Shown: positions 6,209 through 8,803 of the stretch, piece after piece
How positions within the stretch are numbered: the first letter of the stretch is position 1
Layout: each line of letters opens with the position of its first letter
Assembly (NCBI GenBank): GCA_035518875.1
Contig: DATIXD010000117.1
Coordinates: 1 to 8,803, forward strand
Direction of reading: 5' to 3'
DNA length: 8,803 nt
Source of the DNA: DATIXD01 sp035518875
GTDB taxonomy: Bacteria > Pseudomonadota > Gammaproteobacteria > Methylococcales > Methylococcaceae
The notes under the pieces: model-generated
The model's input: the letters and a program-made list of their open reading frames with translations, nothing else
Databases searched by the model: none
What the model was told of the DNA's origin: nothing
Program-made: the position numbers and the translations under genes

Positions 6209-8680
6209 TTGTCTGCGTTTTCAGAGTCTTACGAATCACTCGATCTCAAGGATGTCGCGGCGCTCAAGCGGGCGCTGGTCAACCGTCTGATCTTTTCCAT
6301 CGGCAAGGACCCGATCGAAACGGTGGAGCGCGACTGGTTTTTCGCCTTGGCCTACGTGGTGCGCGATGGCTTGATCCAGCGTTGGATGGAGACCATGCGT
6401 TCTTATTATCTGCGCGACGTGAAGCGGGTCTATTACTTTTCGATGGAGTTCCTGATCGGTCGGGCGTTGGTGAACAGCCTGCTCAACATGGGCGCTTACG
6501 AAGAATTCCGCCAGGTGCTGGAAGACGTGGGTCTGGATCTGGACGAACTCTGCGAGATGGAGGAGGAAGCGGCGTTGGGCAATGGCGGACTCGGGCGGCT
6601 GGCCGCCTGTTTCCTGGATTCGCTGGCGACCCTGCATATGCCCGGCTTCGGTTACGGTATCCGCTATGAATACGGCATGTTTTCGCAGAACATCGAGGAT
6701 GGCTATCAGATCGAACGTCCGGACAACTGGCTGCGCTACGGCAATCCCTGGGAGTTTCCCCGTCCCGAAATGCTGTACCGCATTCAGCTTTACGGTCATG
6801 TAGTGGAATACCGGGACGAAACCGGCCATCCGCTCTGCCAGTGGCTGGATACCGAGGAGGTCATGGCGATGGCCTACGACACGCCGATTCCCGGCTACGA
6901 CGGGAAAACCGTGAACAATCTGCGTCTGTGGTCGGCCAAGGCGTCGCGCGACTTCGAGCTGAAATATTTCAACGAAGGCAACTACATCAAGGCAGTGGAG
7001 GAGAAGAACGAGTCGGAGAACCTCTCCAAGGTGCTCTATCCGGACGACACTACGGAGATGGGGAGGGAATTGCGTCTCAAGCAGGAGTATTTCTTCGTCA
7101 GCGCCTCCCTGCAGGACATTCTGAAAAAATTCTCCGCGGACCACCACAGTTTCGACGAATTACCCCATGAGGTGGCCATTCAGCTCAACGACACCCATCC
7201 CTCCATCGCCATCCCCGAGTTGATGCGCTTGCTGGTGGACGTGAATCACGTGCGGTGGGAGCGCGCCTGGGAAATCACTGTTAGGACGTTTTCCTACACC
7301 AATCACACCTTGCAGCCGGAAGCCCTGGAAACCTGGCCGGTACGGCTGATGGAAACGTTGCTGCCGCGCCACTTGCAGATCATCTACGAGATCAATTCGC
7401 GCTTTCTTCTCGACGTGAGCCAAAGCTGTCCTGGCGATCCGGACTTGATTCGCCGGGTATCGCTGATCGACGAGGAAGGCGGGCGCCGGGTGCGGATGGC
7501 CCATCTGGCCATCGTCGGCAGCCATAAGGTCAACGGTGTGGCGAAGCTGCATTCCGAATTGATGAAGAGCACGATTTTCCGCGACTTCGCCAGGCTCTTC
7601 CCTGACCGTTTCATCAATATCACCAACGGCGTCACGCCCCGGCGCTGGCTGAATCAGATCAACCCGGGGCTCTCGGCTCTGATTACCAGGGCGATCGGTC
7701 CTGAGTGGGTGACCGACCTCGGCCGGCTCAAGCAACTGGCGCGGCTGGCAGACGATTCCGGTTTTGTTCGGGAATTCTGCGCCGCCAAGCAGGCCAACAA
7801 GGCGCGGCTGGCAGAAACGATCCGCAAGCGGCAAGGCGTCGAACTCGACCCCGGCAGCCTGTTCGACGTGCAGATCAAACGCATCCACGAGTACAAGCGA
7901 CAGTTGCTCAATGTCCTGCATGTCGTCACCCGCTATAACCGCCTGCGCACCAATCCCGGCCAGGATCATCTTAGGCGTTGCATCATCCTTGGCGGCAAGG
8001 CAGCGCCCGGTTACTACATGGCGAAACTGATCATCAAGCTCATCAACGATGTCGCCGATGTGGTGAATCACGACCCGGCCGTGGCGGAGCGGCTGAAAGT
8101 GGTGTTTGTGCCCGACTACAATGTGTCGCGGGCGATGGAGCTGATTCCCGCCGCCGATCTGTCCGAGCAGATTTCCACCGCGGGCACCGAAGCCTCCGGC
8201 ACCAGCAACATGAAGATGGCGCTCAACGGGGCGCTGACGATCGGCACGCTGGACGGGGCGAATATCGAGATCCGCGAGGAAGTGGGGGAAGAGAATATCT
8301 TCATCTTCGGTCACAGCGCTGGGGAAATCGCCGAACTGCGGCGGCGCGGCTACAATCCTTGGGACTATTACCACGCCAACAGCGAACTTCGGCAGGCCCT
8401 GGACATGATCTACTCCGGTTATTTTTCGCCGGACGAGCCGGGGCGGTTCCATCCCCTGGTCGATTCGCTCCTGAACGGGGGTGACCGGTACTCGGTGCTG
8501 GCGGATTACGCTTCCTATATCACTTGCCAAGATGAGGTCGACCGGCTCTACCGCAGCACGGAGCAATGGGCACGCAAGGCGGTGTTGAATGTCGCCAATG
8601 CCGGCCGGTTTTCCAGCGATCGCACGATATGCGAGTACGCGGAACTGATCTGGTCTGTTGCGCCACCACCCGGCGCTTGA
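6209..8680 (+). CDS. glgP: Glycogen/starch/alpha-glucan phosphorylase
   Basis: Releases glucose-1-phosphate from the non-reducing ends of glycogen or maltodextrin using phosphate and pyridoxal phosphate. The 823 residues are full length for the GT35 family (E. coli GlgP is about 815). Motifs in order: YYFSMEFLIGRAL (75-87), NGGLGRLAACFLDSLATL (125-142), NDTHPSIAIPELMRLL (327-342), SYTNHTLQPEALE with active-site His366, TNGVTPRRW (472-480), VQIKRIHEYKRQ (554-565) and EASGTSNMK (661-669), whose Lys669 binds pyridoxal phosphate. The start is TTG, supported by AGGAG 8 nt upstream. It could equally be called a maltodextrin phosphorylase; length favours the glycogen type. No other glycogen gene is adjacent, and the downstream neighbour is an unrelated dehydrogenase. 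Confidence 0.97.
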   Translation: MSAFSESYESLDLKDVAALKRALVNRLIFSIGKDPIETVERDWFFALAYVVRDGLIQRWMETMRSYYLRDVKRVYYFSMEFLIGRALVNSLLNMGAYEEFRQVLEDVGLDLDELCEMEEEAALGNGGLGRLAACFLDSLATLHMPGFGYGIRYEYGMFSQNIEDGYQIERPDNWLRYGNPWEFPRPEMLYRIQLYGHVVEYRDETGHPLCQWLDTEEVMAMAYDTPIPGYDGKTVNNLRLWSAKASRDFELKYFNEGNYIKAVEEKNESENLSKVLYPDDTTEMGRELRLKQEYFFVSASLQDILKKFSADHHSFDELPHEVAIQLNDTHPSIAIPELMRLLVDVNHVRWERAWEITVRTFSYTNHTLQPEALETWPVRLMETLLPRHLQIIYEINSRFLLDVSQSCPGDPDLIRRVSLIDEEGGRRVRMAHLAIVGSHKVNGVAKLHSELMKSTIFRDFARLFPDRFINITNGVTPRRWLNQINPGLSALITRAIGPEWVTDLGRLKQLARLADDSGFVREFCAAKQANKARLAETIRKRQGVELDPGSLFDVQIKRIHEYKRQLLNVLHVVTRYNRLRTNPGQDHLRRCIILGGKAAPGYYMAKLIIKLINDVADVVNHDPAVAERLKVVFVPDYNVSRAMELIPAADLSEQISTAGTEASGTSNMKMALNGALTIGTLDGANIEIREEVGEENIFIFGHSAGEIAELRRRGYNPWDYYHANSELRQALDMIYSGYFSPDEPGRFHPLVDSLLNGGDRYSVLADYASYITCQDEVDRLYRSTEQWARKAVLNVANAGRFSSDRTICEYAELIWSVAPPPGA

Positions 8681-8741
8681 AAGTCCCCGGTGGGATAGGC
8701 CAGGAGGTGTGACAGCCTCAACGGATAAAGAGAACGAATGA

Positions 8742-8803
8742 ATGAACGACAAAGCGGTTTTAATCACCGGCTGTTCCTCCGGCATCGGCCGGTGTGTTGC
8801 AAG
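8742..8803 (+). CDS. Short-chain dehydrogenase/reductase, N-terminal fragment
   Basis: Only the first 20 codons are in the window; the gene runs off the right edge. The sequence starts MNDKAVLITG and continues with the TGxxxGIG nucleotide-binding motif (TGCSSGIG, residues 9-16), which marks the Rossmann fold of NAD(P)-dependent short-chain dehydrogenases. The ATG at 8742 gives the right frame; the ATG at 8738 is in another frame with no family match. A weak AAAGAG lies 9 nt upstream. It begins 61 nt after glgP, so it could be cotranscribed. The substrate cannot be inferred from this fragment. Confidence 0.8.
   Translation, partial: MNDKAVLITGCSSGIGRCVA

Noticed and set aside
8709..8741. Ten-codon GTG frame ending at the dehydrogenase start
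   Set aside because: Its AGGAGG is only about 1 nt from the GTG, too close to initiate, and the peptide is trivial.
7160..8785. Long (541-codon) minus-strand frame opposite glgP
   Set aside because: It is a shadow of a GC-rich gene; the plus strand encodes an intact glycogen phosphorylase with all active-site motifs.

Overview
The window is an ordinary, GC-rich chromosomal region of a gammaproteobacterium. The evidence is the order pcnB-folK-panB-panC-panD, which is typical of that class, a tRNA-Glu with an encoded CCA end, and full-length proteins close to the enterobacterial versions. A methanotroph or related Methylococcales/Chromatiales lineage is possible, but that is an impression from protein character only. 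I see no mobile element, CRISPR array, phage gene or other sign of recent transfer.

Layout: positions 43-5656 are all on the minus strand, so transcription runs from high to low coordinates. The order is pcnB (poly(A) polymerase), folK (folate pathway pyrophosphokinase), panB, panC and panD (pantothenate pathway), then gltA (citrate synthase). pcnB, folK and panB are tightly packed, with a 7-nt gap and then an overlap. panC and panD each follow a leader of about 100 nt, and the panD leader holds a good sigma70-type promoter. gltA sits behind a 271-nt gap and has its own strong Shine-Dalgarno site. From about 5657 the strand switches. A divergent control region leads to tRNA-Glu(CTC) at 5893-5968, then 240 nt with no gene I can support (5969-6208), then glgP (glycogen phosphorylase, TTG start) on the plus strand. 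The last 62 bases are the start of a short-chain dehydrogenase gene cut by the window edge.

How the genes fit together: PanB uses 5,10-methylene-tetrahydrofolate, a product of the pathway that FolK serves. PanB and PanD supply the ketopantoate and beta-alanine branches, and PanC joins pantoate to beta-alanine to make pantothenate, the precursor of CoA. Citrate synthase then consumes acetyl-CoA. Ketopantoate reductase (PanE or IlvC) is not in the window. GlgP mobilises stored glycogen and is transcribed separately.

No undescribed system was found. The most interesting point is the start of pcnB: the reading frame continues upstream of the apparent GTG start without any ATG, GTG or TTG, yet encodes residues resembling the E. 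coli PcnB N-terminus. This suggests a rare non-canonical (AUU-type) start, as reported for E. coli pcnB.
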